Source: an uncultured Bacilli bacterium (GTDB lineage: Bacteria > Bacillota_I > Bacilli_A > RF39 > UBA660). From it: a stretch of 64,000 nucleotides of DNA. Below are positions 18,532 to 28,391 of the stretch, one piece after another. A program made the position numbers and the translations under genes. The stretch's first letter is position 1, and each line of letters begins with the position of its first letter. The notes below the pieces were generated by a model. That model worked only from the letters and a program-made list of their open reading frames with translations, ran no database searches and had not been told where the DNA came from. Location: assembly GCA_934141245.1 (NCBI GenBank), contig CAKPCB010000002.1:124001-188000 (forward strand), in the 5' to 3' direction.

Positions 18532-19644
18532 CTACAGTTTGTTTACTTGAGAGTTTAATAGCTCAAAATTAGAATAAATATCTAGATCATTATTACTTAC
18601 AAATTCCTCTGGTGTTGGAAACATTCCTTTAGATTTCATCTGCTCTATTGTATTGTTAAATTCATTTACACTGTTTTCTATTCCATCAATTCCTATTAAA
18701 CCTTTAATGATGTGAGCCGTATTTCCACTTATATTACCCCTATTATTGATAAATTCTTCTTTAGAAATATCCAAATTATTAAATTTAATTATAAAATCCA
18801 AAAGAATTCTATCGCATTTTCTAGTTATATCTTCTCTTACTTGAAAGTCATCTATATATTCTTGTGTATATTGGTGCTTTGTATTTGATTCCACACCTCT
18901 TTCTGATGCCAACTTTGAATTTAAATCATAAATTTTATTACTTGTTTCACTTTGAGTAATATAATGTGTTCCAATTGTTTCTGGTGTATATCCCATATCC
19001 ATTAAAACTCTTGATGTAACTGCACGTTCATCCTGAAGCTCTATACAAAAACTGCCAGGGTTTTCATCAATAAATTGTTGTCTAGTTTGTGGCGATATAC
19101 CATTATATAAACATATATTATAGTTATTTAGTTCTTCATATTTTTCTAATAATTCCGGATATTTTAAGACATTAATTATAATTACCGAGTCGTCAGATAG
19201 TACCATATCTCCCTTTATAATTGTATCCTGCCCCGCAAAATTTCTTATATTTGATTTATCAATTTGTTCTCTTAAAGGCTCTAATATGATAAAGTTACGA
19301 TCAGTAAAATTTCCATACATATGAGATGATACAAGACCATTTTCAGTTGTATGAATCGTTGACCTATAATATGGATAATAAATTTCAAAAGCTTTAAGTA
19401 CTTCTGGCGATTCTTCAAAAAGTTGACTACATAAAAAGTTGTCTCCATTCTTAAATGCATTAGGAGTTTCTGAATATGGTCTTATAACTCTATTTTCTGG
19501 TAAATAATCAGTTGTTCTTACCAACATGATATCATCAACCGTATACTCGCTTTGTGTATTAGAGCTTCTTTTTAATGATGCCTCCATATCTATTTCTCTT
19601 ACTTTATCTGGTGTAGAAATATCATAAACTTTTAATATTGGCAT
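18532..19644 (-). CDS. Unknown 370-residue protein
   Basis: I do not recognise this protein. It is acidic, soluble-looking, without signal peptide or membrane helix, and has no nucleotide-binding motif I can find. Its composition is even and codon use matches the neighbours, so it looks like a real, maintained gene. RBS AAGGAGG (around 19652-19658, complement) precedes the ATG. It stands alone between the convergent hairpin and a divergent region shared with the unknown gene at 19854. Confidence 0.8.
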   Translation of the reverse strand: MPILKVYDISTPDKVREIDMEASLKRSSNTQSEYTVDDIMLVRTTDYLPENRVIRPYSETPNAFKNGDNFLCSQLFEESPEVLKAFEIYYPYYRSTIHTTENGLVSSHMYGNFTDRNFIILEPLREQIDKSNIRNFAGQDTIIKGDMVLSDDSVIIINVLKYPELLEKYEELNNYNICLYNGISPQTRQQFIDENPGSFCIELQDERAVTSRVLMDMGYTPETIGTHYITQSETSNKIYDLNSKLASERGVESNTKHQYTQEYIDDFQVREDITRKCDRILLDFIIKFNNLDISKEEFINNRGNISGNTAHIIKGLIGIDGIENSVNEFNNTIEQMKSKGMFPTPEEFVSNNDLDIYSNFELLNSQVNKL

Positions 19645-19853
19645 AAAATCCTCCTTATACTCTATATAATTATAATAACATGTACACCAAATTAAAAAAA
19701 GAGGTTTTGATATTTATTATTAATTATTCTATACCCAATTCCTGTTCATCATAATCTATTCTTTGAAAACTTAACAACGCATCTTAAAAAACCTATTAAA
19801 ATTATAAAAATTATGATAAAATAAATTTACTTTAAATTTGTTAGGAGGATATT

Positions 19854-20999
19854 ATGTTTGTACCAACACCAAGGAGTTCGAACACAACAATTATTAATAA
19901 AACAATAGTATATAGTGATACTTTATTGCCAGTTAAAGGCCTAGGAAAAGATCTTAAAGTATCAACAATATCAGATGTAGATGAATATTTATTAGAAAAA
20001 TGTTTGCGAATTATATTTGAATCTAATCCTAATGTAGTTTTTAACACAATACAATATTCAAGAGCAGATAAAAAAGTTTATTTTTATACTAACCAAGAAA
20101 TATCAATAAAAGAATACGAGGAAAGTAAATTTAAAAGATATAAACCTATTACTTCGAGTTCTGAAATAGTAGAAGAAATAAAAAGTATATTACTTGCTGA
20201 AAAAAATAATAGCAGTGATTGTATTTCTTTATTTGATATAGTACAATTATTAAAAAAAACTACTTATGATTATGAGAGGGTAAAAAAAAGATATCAACAC
20301 CAGTTTAATAATATTATTAAAAATATTTTCGGAAATGGTGGTAGGATTATAGTTTATGATTTTGATTACAGAAAAAAACTTTTGAAAATTGGATTTAAAA
20401 TTCTATCCTTAGAATTCAGAGGCTCCTCTGCAACATATGATCCACTTAAAAAAGATTATGAAGAGATCAATTTTGCAAAACAAAATGGTGATTTATACAT
20501 TGTTAATTCAAAAACCTGCTACGATAAAGAAATTTTTGCAGCCTTATGCTCAAAACTATCAATGCTTTATGATGAATTAATTAGTTTTCCTGATTTCAAA
20601 AACCCTAATTATTATATTCCCAAAATTATTAAATCAGTAAATACTAGTTTTATGATTGATATTACTGCTCGTGATGTGGGCATTTTTGTTAAATCTCAAT
20701 ATTATATAAATGATTATGATTTTATATTGTTTTCATCTATTTATTTCAATGATTATTTAATGGAATGCAATTCGAGCATTGTAATTGAATCAGTTAAAAA
20801 TAAAGAATCAGAAATATTTAAAAGAATTTTTCTTAAGATAGATGATTGTCCTGAGTGGTGTCAAGCAACATTATATGAAATGAGGCAAAACCAATTAGCA
20901 GAAGAACAAAGAATAGAAGAGGAAATTAAACAAAAAGAAGCTAAAAAGCAAAAAAAATTAGAATTAAAAAGAAAAATTTTCCCATTCTTAAAAAAGTAA
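19854..20999 (+). CDS. Unknown 381-residue protein with a basic coiled-coil tail
   Basis: Not recognised. The body is mixed alpha/beta in look. The last 50 residues are a charged coiled coil (QLAEEQRIEEEIKQKEAKK) followed by a very basic end (KRKIFPFLKK) that could touch membrane or nucleic acid. RBS TAGGAGG precedes the ATG. A bidirectional hairpin follows at 21050. It is divergent from the unknown gene at 18532-19644, and their shared 200-base upstream region shows no clear operator. Confidence 0.8.
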   Translation: MFVPTPRSSNTTIINKTIVYSDTLLPVKGLGKDLKVSTISDVDEYLLEKCLRIIFESNPNVVFNTIQYSRADKKVYFYTNQEISIKEYEESKFKRYKPITSSSEIVEEIKSILLAEKNNSSDCISLFDIVQLLKKTTYDYERVKKRYQHQFNNIIKNIFGNGGRIIVYDFDYRKKLLKIGFKILSLEFRGSSATYDPLKKDYEEINFAKQNGDLYIVNSKTCYDKEIFAALCSKLSMLYDELISFPDFKNPNYYIPKIIKSVNTSFMIDITARDVGIFVKSQYYINDYDFILFSSIYFNDYLMECNSSIVIESVKNKESEIFKRIFLKIDDCPEWCQATLYEMRQNQLAEEQRIEEEIKQKEAKKQKKLELKRKIFPFLKK

Positions 21000-21049
21000 A
21001 ACTTCTTTTTTTCACTACATTTTTGAGTTAAGAGGAATCAAACAACACT

Positions 21050-21075
21050 AAAACGACTTGTTAAAAAGTCGTTTT
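21050..21075. terminator. Bidirectional terminator between the 19854 gene and tRNA-Arg
   Basis: A perfect 10-base-pair stem (21050-21059 with 21066-21075) and 6-base loop; each arm starts with four A or ends with four T, so it suits both the plus-strand gene and the minus-strand tRNA. Confidence 0.7.
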
Positions 21076-21109
21076 AATTATACTCGAAAGTTCGAGTCTA
21101 TTATCAATC

Positions 21110-21186
<77 letters not shown>

Positions 21187-21239
21187 AATAACTTAATACA
21201 GTATAAATATATCATGAAAACAAAGAAAAGTATATAATT

Positions 21240-22403
21240 TTAATTACTTTTCTCCATTTGCTCATCTACTATATCAGAAGTATCAGTTATATTCTCATTA
21301 ACCTTATAAAATATTTCAACTGTTATATAATTTTCATTTTCATTGCTATTCAAAACCGTTTTAGATATTATGTTTTCATTTTCACCTAGATTTTTTTGCA
21401 ATTTTTTGCTTGCATACTCAATTGCAGTATTTACAGCTTCCTCTGGCGAATATAAATACTCTTCTACATTTAGTTCTCTCTCTAGTGAATATGAAAAACT
21501 TATAGGCAAAATTCTATTTTTTAAATATAGAATCTTTCTTTCATCATAAAACTTATATTTTTTAAATCCAAAAATATAAATATCTTTATCCAAAAATTTG
21601 ATTTTTAATATTTTCCTTTTTCTACCAGTTTTAGTAGAATTTTTATAATAATACGGCATATCTACAATTGTTTTATACCATACTTCCGCATATACATTAC
21701 CTGATGCCGCCACTTTTCCTTTTATAACATCATCTTTTTTTATTGTACCACTTATTATAATATCTCCTTTTTTTACATAGTCCCCTACCTTTTTTACAAT
21801 TTCTCCCTTTGAAGCTTCAATTTTTGTAATTATACCATCCTTTTTTGCCACTATATTTTGAACATCCAATTTGTCATTTTCTTTTTTTATTATTCTTTCT
21901 TCTACTCTCACTTCATATTTTGTACCAATTCTTTCAATCTCTAACCATTCAAGTTTATCTTTATGTTTATTTAAAATGTACTCTTCTATTTTTTCCCTTT
22001 CTTTATAACTCTTAACAAAATGATATTTATCTATATTATAATACTTTAACTCTTTATATAAGAGATCTCTTATTTCTCTCTTTGAATGAATAACTTCAAC
22101 CTTAAATATAATATTAGATAAAAATATAAGATATAATAACCCAACACCCAATATTATAAGAAAAAGAGAATATCTTTTAATGAAATCAATAATTCTTATT
22201 ATTCCATATAGTTTAACTATTTCTATTTTATAAATCGTTTTAATTTGCTTTAATTTTTCATAATTTGATTTGTCAACCTCAACATATGCATATTTATCAT
22301 ACATTTCTATATCATTGAAATATATATTATTGGAATATAATTTTTTTATAAATCTTTTTACATCTTTTCCCTCAATTTTTATTTTGTATGTGCCAGAAAA
22401 CAT
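21240..22403 (-). CDS. yqfD: Sporulation protein YqfD
   Basis: A SigE-controlled mother-cell membrane protein needed for spore formation, of unknown mechanism. The N-terminal 75-residue domain holds the family pattern, a membrane helix lies at about residues 78-97 (SLFLIILGVGLLYLIFLS), and the extracellular part contains NIVAKKDGIITKIEASKG, the signature stretch of YqfD. The length of 387 is typical (about 395). It follows yqfC by one base. In Bacillus the next gene is phoH; it is absent here. Confidence 0.93.
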   Translation of the reverse strand: MFSGTYKIKIEGKDVKRFIKKLYSNNIYFNDIEMYDKYAYVEVDKSNYEKLKQIKTIYKIEIVKLYGIIRIIDFIKRYSLFLIILGVGLLYLIFLSNIIFKVEVIHSKREIRDLLYKELKYYNIDKYHFVKSYKEREKIEEYILNKHKDKLEWLEIERIGTKYEVRVEERIIKKENDKLDVQNIVAKKDGIITKIEASKGEIVKKVGDYVKKGDIIISGTIKKDDVIKGKVAASGNVYAEVWYKTIVDMPYYYKNSTKTGRKRKILKIKFLDKDIYIFGFKKYKFYDERKILYLKNRILPISFSYSLERELNVEEYLYSPEEAVNTAIEYASKKLQKNLGENENIISKTVLNSNENENYITVEIFYKVNENITDTSDIVDEQMEKSN

Positions 22404-22404
22404 T

Positions 22405-22641
22405 TCAGTCCCCCAATTCTACCAATTTTATATTCCCATATATTAATACTTCATCATCAAGCATCTTTTTTAAAGTTAAATCTTTACCTTTTATAACTAA
22501 GATTCCAGAAGAATATGACACTGAAATTCTTTCTTTTTCTATTGATAGTATATTATTATAATTAATAATATTCACTTTGTTTTTATATACAATGAATCTA
22601 AATTCTTTATCAATTATATAATCTTTTACATTTCTGAACAT
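22405..22641 (-). CDS. yqfC: Sporulation protein YqfC (YabP family)
   Basis: A 78-residue protein with the YabP/YqfC fold: an N-terminal FRFIVYKNKVNIINY strand pair, a central SVSYSSGILVIKGKDLTLKKM motif and the ending IYGNIKLVEL. It is the normal partner and upstream neighbour of yqfD. RBS AGGTGA lies before the ATG. The upstream region holds CATATATT, a loose match to the SigE -10, without a convincing -35. Confidence 0.88.
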   Translation of the reverse strand: MFRNVKDYIIDKEFRFIVYKNKVNIINYNNILSIEKERISVSYSSGILVIKGKDLTLKKMLDDEVLIYGNIKLVELGD

Positions 22642-22715
22642 AGAAATTCACCTATATAAATATATGTAAAAAAAAATAAATTATATACTATACAATTTAT
22701 TTTTTAAATAATTAA

Positions 22716-23645
22716 CTACTTAAATAGTTTTGATATATTAGCACTTGGAAGTAACATTTTAATCTTCTTATTTTCACCAACATTATATTCTCTAGTTGGA
22801 TTCTTTTCTTCATTAAGTCTTTCACCATCTATACAAAAATCATGTAATAATGGTTCAAAAAATTGAATTCTAAAGTTATCAGTTTTAAAAACTTTAACTC
22901 CATCTGCACTCCTTATATCTTTTGTAACCAGTTTGTATGCTGCTTTAACCAAGTCTTGTTTCTTATTTATATTTGCAATCATAACTTCAAATAAACCATC
23001 ATCAAGCTTTACAAAATCGTCATTATAGAAACCATTAAATCCAGCGATTCTAGTCGAATTAGAAAACAATACTATTGAAACATATTCATAATACTTTTTT
23101 CCATCTACCTCATACATAGCAGGATATAGCTTTGTACCTTCTGACCAAGCCTTTACACCATCTTTTATATATGCCAAATGACCAAATCTATTTTTATCTT
23201 CTTTAGTGGTAGAATATGGTATATGCAAAAATTGACCTGCACCAGTAACATAAACAAATGGATTATTATTTATTGAAAAAAAGTCAACTTCTTTTTCTTC
23301 TCCATTTATAATTTTTATTAAGGAAGATATCTTGTCATTATTATAACCATATAATTTTCCTACATCATTTGTAGTACCGGTTGGTATATGTGCTAACATA
23401 AGTGGCTCTTTTCTTTTTAAGTTGCCAGTTACAACTTCATGTAAAGTACCATCACCACCATCAGATATAATTAAATCTACACCATCTACATTCTTTGCCA
23501 TTTCTGCAGCATGGCCCCTATACTTTGTTTTTATAAATATTGGATCATATCCTGCAGAGTACAATATTTCCTTCATTACATCATTACAATCAAATTTTGC
23601 ATTTTTGCCACTATATGGATTACTTATTACTAAAACCTTTTTCAT
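22716..23645 (-). CDS. Diacylglycerol/lipid kinase family protein (DgkB/YegS-like)
   Basis: A cytoplasmic lipid kinase that phosphorylates diacylglycerol or a related lipid with ATP, feeding phosphatidate back into membrane synthesis. The signature ISDGGDGTLHEVVTG (residues about 59-73) and the PTGTTNDVGKLYG loop (about 86-98) are intact, and the C-terminal domain has the usual FCIDGE strand. The length of 309 is normal. It lies 75 bases before yqfC on the same strand, so co-transcription with the sporulation pair is possible. Confidence 0.9.
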   Translation of the reverse strand: MKKVLVISNPYSGKNAKFDCNDVMKEILYSAGYDPIFIKTKYRGHAAEMAKNVDGVDLIISDGGDGTLHEVVTGNLKRKEPLMLAHIPTGTTNDVGKLYGYNNDKISSLIKIINGEEKEVDFFSINNNPFVYVTGAGQFLHIPYSTTKEDKNRFGHLAYIKDGVKAWSEGTKLYPAMYEVDGKKYYEYVSIVLFSNSTRIAGFNGFYNDDFVKLDDGLFEVMIANINKKQDLVKAAYKLVTKDIRSADGVKVFKTDNFRIQFFEPLLHDFCIDGERLNEEKNPTREYNVGENKKIKMLLPSANISKLFK

Positions 23646-23704
23646 ATTTCCTCCGAATGTTTATATTATATTAATTGGTATATAGATTGTCAAACTATAA
23701 AGCA

Positions 23705-24043
23705 TTATTTTCTATTATTAGTTAATTTTTTTATCTTTTGATCTACAGTCTTGCATTCTTTTGATAGTTTAACTGATGCATATAACCCATACATTCCTGT
23801 CATAGCTGATAATAGTCCAGCAGCTATACCAAACTCCCCTAGAAAAGGACTATCATATATAACTTTAAAAAGTATTTCCATAGTAGTTTCAGATAAAGAA
23901 AATCCTATTCCACAAGCACTAAGAATATTGCAATTAAATTTATCTTTATTTAAATAAAATTGTTTTTCTTTTAGTAATTCAACGTTATAATCGGAAATAT
24001 CATATATTTTTAAATTATTAATTCCCTGATTTTTATTTAACAA
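23705..24043 (-). CDS. Small unknown protein with a hydrophobic middle
   Basis: Not recognised. There are 112 residues: a polar N-terminal third, then a hydrophobic stretch rich in Gly, Ala and Ser (about residues 45-92, FLGEFGIAAGLLSAMTGMYGLYASV) that could form one or two membrane helices, and a lysine-rich end. The upstream GGGGGG is in the right place to act as the ribosome binding site. It is alone between the lipid kinase and the calcium pump. Confidence 0.6.
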   Translation of the reverse strand: MLNKNQGINNLKIYDISDYNVELLKEKQFYLNKDKFNCNILSACGIGFSLSETTMEILFKVIYDSPFLGEFGIAAGLLSAMTGMYGLYASVKLSKECKTVDQKIKKLTNNRK

Positions 24044-24097
24044 TTACAATCCCCCCTGTTTGAACTTTGTAGATTGTATCACATACAGTAATTTTTG

Positions 24098-26731
24098 TCA
24101 AACTGAAGAAAATCCGTTTTTCTTTCTATATATTAGTTTTCTTATCCAATCTATAGGAATAACAGTAAGTGCGAGTATAAACATTATAATAAATTCTTTA
24201 AATGTTAATCCAGCTGTTCTAAATAAATTTCCTCCGTAATAAATCAATACTATTTGTACACATGTTATAAAAAGCATCATTCCAATAAACACTTTATTTG
24301 AAGTAATATTAGATAAAACATCCAATCTTGCGGTTCTTGCATTAAAACTATTAAAAATATCAATAAATATAAAAAGTCCAAAAAATGCCGTCATCAAATA
24401 TATTTTATCTGTACCATTTCTAAATAAACCCTCTATTAATGGTGATTTTAAAAACATAAGGCATAAAAATGCTGAATAACTTCCAGTAAATACTATTTCA
24501 CTAACCATATATTTATTAATTATAGACTCATTTCTCTTTTTGGGTTTTTCCATCATATATTCTAGTAAAGGTGGTTCAAATGCAAATGCTAAACCCGCAA
24601 GTGTATCCATAACCATATTTACCCATAACATTTGTATAACTGTTACTGGTGTATCTATTCCAATAAAAGGGCAAATAACAGAAAGACTTATAGCACAAAA
24701 ATTTATTGTTAACTGAACAATTATAAACTTTCTTATGCTTTTAAATATAGTTCTTCCAAACAAAATAGCTTTTGATATCGATATAAAATTATCATCTAGT
24801 ATTACTATCTCACTTGCCTCTTTAGAAACTTCAGTACCACTTCCCATTGCAAATCCAACATCAGCCTTCTTCAATGCAGGCGCATCATTTACACCATCAC
24901 CAGTCATACCAACAACTAAATCTAACTCTTGTGATACTCTGATTAATCTACTCTTGTCTTGAGGAAGACTTCTAGCAACCACCCTTAAATTTGGTAAGAT
25001 TTTCTTCAACTCATCATCACTCATTGAATTTAATTCTTGGCTTGTCATAATAATATCATCTTTTTCTTCTACAATACCCACTTCTTTTGCTATCGTTGTT
25101 GCTGTATCAATGTTATCACCAGTTATCATAACTGTTTGAATTCCCGCTTGTTTTACTAATTTCACTCCCTTAATTGCTTCTGGCCTTACCTCATCTGCAA
25201 TTAATACTATGCCCACCAAACAAAAATTATAAAAGCTATTAATGCTTTTATTTTCACTAGTTGCAAGTGTTAAAACTCTTATACCTTTCTTTGTGTATTT
25301 TGAAATATTTTTTGTAAATTCATTCCTATTAATAAAGCTTTTTTTATTTCCAAATGCATCATAATAAAATCTACATTCTGGTAATATCTTTTCCGGACTT
25401 CCTTTAAACAAATTTATTATTTTTCCATCATCTTTTATTGATACAGCAGAAAATTTATTTTTACTATCAAATGGGATTTTATCTATAACATCAATTTTTT
25501 TATCCTTGTTTGATTTAATAAATTTAAGTAATGCCTTATCCGTAATATTTCCACCTATTATTTTTTCATCTGATGAATAACTACTTTCATTATTGTATAA
25601 CAATGACTTTTTTAGTAACTCATGATACCTTTTATAATTAGTCATTTCTATCTCACTACAATATTGTTTATTATCCCCTGATATAATGCCAATAACTTCT
25701 AAACTACCTTTTGTAAGAGTTCCTGTTTTATCAGTAAAAAGAATATTTAAACTTCCTGCAGTTTCTATCCCTGTTAGCTTTCTTACTAAAACATTATTTT
25801 TAAGCATTCTTTTCATATTTGATGATAATACTAAAGTAATCATCATTGGTAAACCTTCTGGTACTGCAACAACAATTATTGTTACACATAAAGTTAAGGC
25901 ATATAAAATATAAGAAGTTATAAGAGGAAGATTAGAAACTGTTTGTTTTATTAAATTAATATCAAAATTATTTTTTATTACTATTACAGAAAACAAGTAT
26001 GATATACACACCAAAAAGGAGGCAACATATCCAACTCTACTTATTATTTTTGCCAAATTGGTTAATCTAGTTTTAAGTGGTCCAACAGGTTGTTCTTCTT
26101 CCAACTCAAGCGCTATTTTTCCATATAATGTTTTTTCACCAACACTAGTAACAATCATCGTTGCATTTCCTGAGTATACAACAGTTCCTCTATATACTTT
26201 ATTATAATCTGAAACAGTATTTTTCCATGCATTTAAACTTTCTTTATATACTTCTTTAGTTTCACCATTTAAAGATGATTCATCTATTGAAAGTTTACCA
26301 TCTATTAAATAACCATCAGCAGGAATTCTATCTCCCGTTTGTAAAATTACTAAATCATCAACAACAATATCATTTATATAGCTTTCACTAACAACGCCAT
26401 TTCTCTTTACCTTACATTTTATCTTACTAGCTTCATTTTGCATTTTTATAAAAGCCTCTTCACTACCATACTCAGATATCGATGATATAAATGATGCAAC
26501 AAAAATTGCTACTAATATTCCTATAGTTTCATACCAATCAAAGTCTTTTATTAAAAATATAACTTTTATACCTAATGCTATCAAAAGTATTTTAATTATT
26601 GGATCAGACAAAGAAGATATTAAAATATTTAAAAATTTGTTCTTTTTTGCCACATTTATTTCATTACTACCATATTTTTTTCTTTGTCGTTCTACTTCTT
26701 TATTACTAAGTCCATTATTATTTATAGTCAT
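24098..26731 (-). CDS. PMCA-type (P2B-like) calcium-translocating P-type ATPase
   Basis: A plasma-membrane pump that exports Ca2+ at the cost of ATP. Domains in order: cation ATPase N-terminus, first helix pairs, actuator domain with DESSLNGETKEV (TGES variant with Asn), the PEGLP ion-site helix (VVAVPEGLPMMI), the phosphorylation site DKTGTLT (about residue 335), the nucleotide domain with KGSPE, the hinge MTGDGVNDAPALKKADVGFAMG, then six C-terminal helices. At 877 residues it is full length. It ends in TGA, which shows that TGA is a normal stop here. RBS GGAGG precedes the ATG. Confidence 0.93.
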   Translation of the reverse strand: MTINNNGLSNKEVERQRKKYGSNEINVAKKNKFLNILISSLSDPIIKILLIALGIKVIFLIKDFDWYETIGILVAIFVASFISSISEYGSEEAFIKMQNEASKIKCKVKRNGVVSESYINDIVVDDLVILQTGDRIPADGYLIDGKLSIDESSLNGETKEVYKESLNAWKNTVSDYNKVYRGTVVYSGNATMIVTSVGEKTLYGKIALELEEEQPVGPLKTRLTNLAKIISRVGYVASFLVCISYLFSVIVIKNNFDINLIKQTVSNLPLITSYILYALTLCVTIIVVAVPEGLPMMITLVLSSNMKRMLKNNVLVRKLTGIETAGSLNILFTDKTGTLTKGSLEVIGIISGDNKQYCSEIEMTNYKRYHELLKKSLLYNNESSYSSDEKIIGGNITDKALLKFIKSNKDKKIDVIDKIPFDSKNKFSAVSIKDDGKIINLFKGSPEKILPECRFYYDAFGNKKSFINRNEFTKNISKYTKKGIRVLTLATSENKSINSFYNFCLVGIVLIADEVRPEAIKGVKLVKQAGIQTVMITGDNIDTATTIAKEVGIVEEKDDIIMTSQELNSMSDDELKKILPNLRVVARSLPQDKSRLIRVSQELDLVVGMTGDGVNDAPALKKADVGFAMGSGTEVSKEASEIVILDDNFISISKAILFGRTIFKSIRKFIIVQLTINFCAISLSVICPFIGIDTPVTVIQMLWVNMVMDTLAGLAFAFEPPLLEYMMEKPKKRNESIINKYMVSEIVFTGSYSAFLCLMFLKSPLIEGLFRNGTDKIYLMTAFFGLFIFIDIFNSFNARTARLDVLSNITSNKVFIGMMLFITCVQIVLIYYGGNLFRTAGLTFKEFIIMFILALTVIPIDWIRKLIYRKKNGFSSV

Positions 26732-26806
26732 GTTAATTCCTCCTATAAAAATATACGTATTTATCGAGGTGTTAGAATATAGATTAAATTACAAAACACA
26801 ACAAAA

Positions 26807-26834
26807 AAGTACATCATTTATTTTTGATGTACTT
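26807..26834 (-). terminator. Terminator after the lysin gene
   Basis: A perfect 10-base-pair stem (26807-26816 with 26825-26834) with an 8-base loop, followed on the minus strand by six T. It lies just past the lysin stop at 26847. Confidence 0.75.
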
Positions 26835-26846
26835 AAAAATACTATT

Positions 26847-27791
26847 CTATTTAATTATTTGTTGTAAAAATGTTATTAATTTTTTAAATAATTTAAATAT
26901 TATTGTAAAAATGTTGTCTTTATTAACTTTTTCGTCGTTATTATCTTTATTTTGATTATTGTTACTGTCCTCTTTTTGAGGCTTCTTATCAGTATCAGGT
27001 GTAATTTTATTATATATCTTAGCCCATTCTGAAGAATATGCAATCCAATATTCATCTATTTTATACCAAACATAATCAGACTTTTTTGACACTTCAGTGA
27101 TATTATATATACCTTTTTTTATGTATCCAACTATATTGTTTGATACACTCGGATCTTTTCTTGCTCTTAAATTACTTACGAAAATTTCGATCTGATCATT
27201 GTTTTCATTTCTTGAAATTGGATTTCCAACTGCTACTGGTTTTGTTATCCATTTTATTCCTCCTGAGTTATGTATTACTGTAAAACTTGTATCCACATAA
27301 CAAACTTCTTCCGGTTTCTTTGTATCACCTTTTATTACTGTTTTTCCATTAGAATTGGTTGTCCAACTATTAGACGAGCCTCGTCCAAATGTCATATGAA
27401 TATGTGTAGCTACACCAACATTTTCACCTTCGTGTACTATCAATTGTCCTCTTTTAAATTTTGTCCCAACTTTAATATTTTTGAAGTCGCTATCATTAGA
27501 GTGAGTAAGTGTCATAAATGCATAATCATTAAATGTTGGAGTATATACCTTTGAAGTTGAAACAAGCCATATTGTGTTAGTTATTTTACTGTTACCAACA
27601 CCTTTTATTGCAGTTACAATCATTTCATCACATGGACAATATATTCCTTCTCTTCCACCATCTTTACCACCATCATCTATTGGATAATCCTTATAATTCT
27701 TTGAATTGTACCAATGTAGTTTATGTGAATAAGTACTAGTATAAGACTGAGTAATTCTCATATTTTTTAATGGATATATAAAATAATTCAT
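26847..27791 (-). CDS. Phage-type M23 peptidoglycan hydrolase with SH3 domain
   Basis: The first 150 residues match the M23 (LytM-like) variant common in phage lysins. They show YPIDDGGKDGGRE in place of the usual zinc aspartate motif, YCPCDEMIV, TNTIWL, THSNDSDFKNIKVG and the HIH zinc pair in THIHMTFG. A bacterial SH3 domain follows (about residues 200-255, NLRARKDPSVSNNIVGYI, DEYWIAYSSEWAKIY), then an Asn/Lys linker and an amphipathic C-terminal helix. There is no signal peptide, so release would need a holin, lysis or another route. The start is the ATG at 27791, six bases after GGAGGT; the GTG at 27806 would put that site inside the gene. Confidence 0.8.
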   Translation of the reverse strand: MNYFIYPLKNMRITQSYTSTYSHKLHWYNSKNYKDYPIDDGGKDGGREGIYCPCDEMIVTAIKGVGNSKITNTIWLVSTSKVYTPTFNDYAFMTLTHSNDSDFKNIKVGTKFKRGQLIVHEGENVGVATHIHMTFGRGSSNSWTTNSNGKTVIKGDTKKPEEVCYVDTSFTVIHNSGGIKWITKPVAVGNPISRNENNDQIEIFVSNLRARKDPSVSNNIVGYIKKGIYNITEVSKKSDYVWYKIDEYWIAYSSEWAKIYNKITPDTDKKPQKEDSNNNQNKDNNDEKVNKDNIFTIIFKLFKKLITFLQQIIK

Positions 27792-27848
27792 AAATTTACC
27801 TCCCACTTTATTATAGTAAGATTAAAAATTATGAATAAATTATTACGA

Positions 27849-28091
27849 CTATAGTTTTTTTGTTTTTATTTTTGCATATGATTCTATAAACTTCAAATTA
27901 TAGTATGCATTTCCTACATACTCATCATCTAAATTTAATTTATCTGCTTTTTCCCTCTCAATATCATAAAAGCCACTAACAAAATTAATGTCTTCAATTA
28001 GTACAGTATGAAAACCAGATTCTATAAACATTTTATTCAAGTTATCTTTTGCCATGTTTATACTTCCTAATGCAATGTTTAAGTTAAACAT
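27849..28091 (-). CDS. Small unknown protein ahead of the lysin gene
   Basis: An 80-residue soluble protein I do not recognise. A strong RBS (AGGAGG) precedes the ATG. It is the first gene of a probable two-gene unit with the phage-type lysin 58 bases downstream. Upstream is a leader of about 240 bases with a GC-rich hairpin and a long AT-only inverted repeat. The protein has no signal peptide or membrane segment, so it is not an obvious holin. Confidence 0.6.
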   Translation of the reverse strand: MFNLNIALGSINMAKDNLNKMFIESGFHTVLIEDINFVSGFYDIEREKADKLNLDDEYVGNAYYNLKFIESYAKIKTKKL

Positions 28092-28330
28092 ATTTACCTC
28101 CTACTTTTTATTCTAATTCAATCAAATATAGAATTTTGTCATATTTAGTAATTATAATATAATATTAAAAACTCACTTAATGTTTCTTACATGAAACAAT
28201 ATTATATTATGTAAAATACTAAATTAAATTCATAAAACTTATCTATAAACCACCCATAAAATTGGCGGTAGAGCATACTATATCATATTTATTGAATTAT
28301 TTAAAGAGTAAATTGTAAACTTTTTCATTA
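28092..28330 (-). promoter_or_regulatory. Long structured leader or promoter region upstream of the lysin unit
   Basis: This gene-free stretch of about 240 bases carries two structures. One is a 6-bp GC-rich stem (28249-28254 with 28264-28269) whose single odd pair is G-U only on the minus-strand RNA. The other is a 13-bp perfect AT-only inverted repeat (28154-28166 with 28198-28210) that encloses a small GTTTC/GAAAC hairpin. A possible -10, TATAGT, lies upstream of both on the minus strand. It may be a structured 5' leader or a small RNA; I see no known riboswitch class. Confidence 0.35.
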
Positions 28331-28333
28331 AAA

Positions 28334-28356
28334 AACCAAGAAAATTATTCTTGGTT
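28334..28356 (-). terminator. Terminator after the 28392 lipoprotein
   Basis: A perfect 9-base-pair stem (28334-28342 with 28348-28356), 5-base loop, followed on the minus strand by TTTTTAATG. Confidence 0.7.
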
Positions 28357-28391
28357 AATATTTTATACTAAAACCGACTAAGTATTTAAGT

